Assembly: GCA_049999805.1 (NCBI GenBank)
Contig: JBNGIO010005690.1
Coordinates: 17,519 to 81,518 of the forward strand
DNA: 64,000 bases
DNA from: Folioceros fuciformis
Lineage: Eukaryota; Anthocerotophyta; Anthocerotopsida; Anthocerotales
Direction of reading: 5' to 3'
The position numbers and the translations under genes were made by a program. Below, piece by piece: positions 63,262 to 64,000 of this stretch. Below the pieces are notes generated by a model that was not told where the DNA came from, made no database searches, and saw only the letters and a program-made list of their open reading frames with translations. Position 1 is the first letter of the stretch. The number at the start of each line of letters is the position of its first letter.

Positions 63262-64000
63262 GATTAAGCTAACACACGCATCGCCATTGCCAATCTGCGT
63301 GTGTAGCTAACGAGAACGAAGCCGCCTCCAGCCATAGCCGGACGGGGCAGCAGAAACTGACCCAGAAGGTGCCTAACGAGACTCTCCTAAACGAAACAGA
63401 CAACCAGGTTGAAGATAAGTTTAGACTAACGTGACTTTGTGTAGCCTTTAAATCGAATCAGTAATTAACCCTAGATAAACTAACCCCTAAACAAGCATTA
63501 AGCATTTTACTTAGTAATAACTAATTCTAACAAACTTCTAATGGCCCAACAACCCTAGTTGTTGGGCAGGGACGCCTATTTTTTGGCCAGTCCCAAACAC
63601 ATGTACAAGTACGATCACAAAGAAAGACAGCCGGGTCCTATCTCCACCAAGCAAGCCCTCTCGGTGGTAGCATCTATGGTATCAAAGCCACTGTTCAACC
63701 ACTCCCAGGCCCCAGACCACGGATCTAGGAGTCAGCGGATAGGATCGCTGAGGCTAGGCTCAGCCGTACTAGAGGGATGAGGCTCCCCATGATTCAGGAG
63801 CCCCTGGCGTGGCGGAGGGACCAATCTCGACCAAGACTCGGGTCGCCAAGAAGCAATCAGGCCTGCGCCTCGGCGGATGGGGTGTAGGGAGGCAGACTTG
63901 ACCAAAATCATCAGCCAGAAATATGAACGACTACATCCTACCTTCGGAGGGAAACCGACAGATTTCCAGCGGGAGTGAAGGAGAGAATCCACTGGAGGGA
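63262..64000 (+). mobile_element. Probable 5' end of an LTR retrotransposon (PBS seen)
   Basis: At 63677-63688 tggtatcaaagc, one base off TGGTATCAGAGC, the primer-binding site complementary to initiator tRNA-Met used by many plant LTR elements. A CA four bases before it could be the end of the 5' LTR. The LTR start is not fixed; it must lie after 63261. Right of the PBS the GC-richer sequence reads a short gag-like frame near 63890-63975 (DLTKIISQKYERLHPTFGGK). The element would continue beyond the window. Confidence 0.5.

Overview
This is nuclear DNA of a land plant: multi-exon genes with GT-AG introns mostly 80-200 bp long, a eukaryotic tRNA-Ile, plant-specific families (PLS-type PPR proteins, lectin-type receptor kinase, KCS, purple acid phosphatase) and 100-N scaffold gaps. 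Three things point to a seed-free plant with stomata. TOO MANY MOUTHS is present. There is an F-box-less, animal-type Tubby protein. A decayed PPR-DYW gene can be read to a ...GRP end instead of DYW, which I recall as the mark of the DYW:KP variant known from lineages with U-to-C editing (hornworts, lycophytes, ferns). Compact genes and short introns make a hornwort my first guess, with a lycophyte as the alternative; this is inference, not identification.

Layout. 1-8 kb: end of a lectin-type receptor kinase, a decayed tandem copy of it, a tRNA-Gly relic, an intact intronless TMM, then a decayed PPR-DYW gene. 8.4-14.7 kb: purple acid phosphatase, an unrecognised basic protein, mitochondrial ClpP. 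15-31.6 kb: a PPR block with two giant intact intronless E-class PPR genes head to head 308 bp apart (1522 and 1383 aa), a second TMM/PII-2-type LRR protein, and a third PPR array killed by several mutations. 32-34 kb: BASS transporter. 34-37.4 kb: repeat-rich spacer with a PPR relic, a copia relic and tRNA-Ile. 37.4-45.5 kb: PPP4R4-like HEAT protein and animal-type Tubby, tail to tail. 46.3-58.9 kb: a housekeeping run of TrmO-type tRNA methyltransferase, KCS, QCR7, ATG14 and an unrecognised nuclear-type protein. 59-64 kb: AT-rich repeats, a retroelement relic, a foldback, a minisatellite, an F-box/kelch gene crossing a gap, and the probable 5' end of an LTR retrotransposon.

The genes form no operon-like pathway. 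Themes are organelle RNA metabolism (PPR), organelle proteostasis and energy (ClpP, QCR7), and two genes (TULP, PPP4R4) that may belong to the motile-sperm or cilium toolkit. Exon borders were set by eye from splice sites and reading phase; where phase closes across all junctions I say so.
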